Shown: positions 15,344 through 16,476 of the stretch, in pieces
Layout of the letters: the number at the start of each line of letters is the position of its first letter
How positions within the stretch are numbered: the first letter of the stretch is position 1
DNA from: CAJWGI01 sp036011785
Lineage (GTDB): Bacteria > Chloroflexota > Anaerolineae > Anaerolineales > UBA11657
Assembly: GCA_036011785.1 (NCBI GenBank)
Contig: DASCOB010000059.1
Location: 1 to 16,476, forward strand
Direction: 5' to 3'
DNA length: 16,476 nucleotides
The notes under the pieces: generated by a model
What the model saw: the letters and a program-made list of their open reading frames with translations, nothing else
The model's database searches: none
Told to the model about the DNA's origin: nothing
Translations under genes and position numbers: made by a program

Positions 15344-16476
15344 TCAGTTCAGGGCGTCCCCCAACGCATCAAGGGAGGCCTCAATCGTGACCGCACTCTC
15401 CATCATCTGCATCGCGGCATCAGTGTCCTTCAGTCCGTGGCCGGAAACTAAAAGCACCACGTGCTCATCTGGAGTGATATCGCCCCGCTCCGACAGTTCG
15501 CGCAAGCCGGCGTACGTCGCGCAAGCAGCCGGTTCCGCGTATACGCCTGCGTCGCGCGCCAGTATTGACATCGCCGCCAGAATTGCTTCGTCCGTCACCG
15601 TTACGAAGCCACCATCTGTCTCCTTTGCAGCGCGCAGAGCCCGCACGCCGTCGCTGGGCCTGGCAGCAGAAATGCTGTCCGCGACAGTCTTAGCCACCAC
15701 CGGAGTAATCTGTGCGCTATTGGATTCCCACGCATTTGCAATCGCAGCTGAGCCCTTTGCCTGCACGCCGGTCAATTTCGGGATCTTTTCAATCCATCCC
15801 AACGCCTTCAGATCCTTGAAACCTTTGTGGACACCGGTAATAATGTTCCCGTCTCCGACAGGCACCACGACCCGGTCGGGCACAACCCACAGGTCATTTG
15901 CCATCTCACCACTAGCGCGCGTAAATTTTTCGCAAATCTCAAACGCAACGGTCTTCTTTCCTTCCGCAGTCATCGGATTGTACCCCGTGTTTCGGCAATA
16001 CCATCCCAGCTGCTGCGCTGCCCGCACTGTCAGGTCAAATGCATCACTGTAACCACCGCGCACCAGCACTAGCCTCGCGCCGTACACCAAGATCTGCGCC
16101 ACCTTTGCGGTCGGTGCATTCTCGGGCGCGACCACTACAGCCTCCAGCCCAGCAGCGGCGGCCATGCCCGCCAGCGCCACACCTGCGTTTCCGGTCGAGG
16201 CGGTGATGATCCTTTCTATCCCATTTTCGAGCGCATGCGCGACGACCACCGCGCTGGCACGGTCTTTAAGAGATGCAGTCGGCAGCCGCGTGTCATCCTT
16301 GATCCACACCGATGCACCCGTACCCTTACTTTCCAAACGTTGCGACCGGAAATACGGCGTGTCGCCAACCGTGCGCAGTGTCCCGGTACTCTCCGGAGGC
16401 GTACCCACCGGCAGAAGCGGTTGATAGCGCCAGATGGAACCGTCCGGATCCGAACTGATGCTCTTCGGGGAATGTG
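15344..16476 (-). CDS. thrC: Threonine synthase, N-terminus cut by window edge
   Basis: PLP enzyme converting O-phosphohomoserine to threonine. The PLP lysine lies in TASLKDRAS (codon at 16265-16267); the ASTGNAGVALAG substrate/PLP loop and VVPVGDGNIITGVHKGF follow, then the C-terminal VLLVSGHGLKDTDA typical of the family. A GTG at 16408 could be read as a start, but the frame stays open to the window edge and the residues before it, DGSIWRYQPLLPVG, match the W-R-Y-x-x-L-L-P segment that precedes the catalytic domain in threonine synthases. The gene therefore extends past base 16476; 376 residues are visible and perhaps 40-70 are missing. It is followed by the unassigned PLP enzyme on the same strand. 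Confidence 0.88.
   Translation of the reverse strand, partial: HSPKSISSDPDGSIWRYQPLLPVGTPPESTGTLRTVGDTPYFRSQRLESKGTGASVWIKDDTRLPTASLKDRASAVVVAHALENGIERIITASTGNAGVALAGMAAAAGLEAVVVAPENAPTAKVAQILVYGARLVLVRGGYSDAFDLTVRAAQQLGWYCRNTGYNPMTAEGKKTVAFEICEKFTRASGEMANDLWVVPDRVVVPVGDGNIITGVHKGFKDLKALGWIEKIPKLTGVQAKGSAAIANAWESNSAQITPVVAKTVADSISAARPSDGVRALRAAKETDGGFVTVTDEAILAAMSILARDAGVYAEPAACATYAGLRELSERGDITPDEHVVLLVSGHGLKDTDAAMQMMESAVTIEASLDALGDALN

Noticed and set aside
15153..16052. 299-residue open frame on the plus strand
   Set aside because: Ser/Ala-rich shadow antisense to thrC and the start of the PLP enzyme, with no recognisable motif.
16406..16408. GTG as the true start of threonine synthase
   Set aside because: The frame continues to the window edge with residues typical of the family (SIWRYQPLLPVG), so the start lies outside the window.
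1..16476. Mobile element, CRISPR array, prophage or defence system
   Set aside because: No direct repeats with spacers, terminal inverted repeats, transposase, integrase or nuclease motifs were seen; genes fill nearly all the sequence and are housekeeping or signalling genes.

Overview
The window is a dense bacterial chromosomal segment dominated by one minus-strand purine biosynthesis operon. Reading leftward from about 13.72 kb, the order is purL, purQ, purC, purE, purF, purD, purM, purN, purH, guaB. Most junctions overlap by 4-8 bases or are separated by about 10 bases; the largest gap is 36 bases. This covers the whole de novo route from PRPP to IMP except adenylosuccinate lyase (purB), plus the first committed step to GMP. 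Neither purK nor a free purS gene is present. Both absences are explained by the proteins: PurE has the sequence signature of the class II, animal-type carboxylase that works without PurK, and PurL carries a two-part PurS-like region fused at its N-terminus.

Upstream of the pur genes and on the same strand (13.85-16.48 kb) are threonine synthase, cut by the right edge, and an unassigned fold-type II PLP enzyme. The 128-base gap before purL has an extended -10 promoter sequence and an 18-bp imperfect palindrome overlapping the -10 box and the predicted start of transcription. This is the likely control point of the pur operon. At the left edge, on the plus strand and convergent with guaB, is the C-terminal part of a membrane sensor histidine kinase.

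The organism is a bacterium with moderately high GC. The 953-residue PurS-PurL protein with separate PurQ, the class II PurE, the long-form PurC and the thrC/PLP-enzyme pair make me think of Chloroflexota (Dehalococcoidia or SAR202-like), but this is inference from protein architecture and is tentative. I see no mobile elements, CRISPR arrays, tRNA or rRNA genes. All longer antisense reading frames look like shadows of the real genes.
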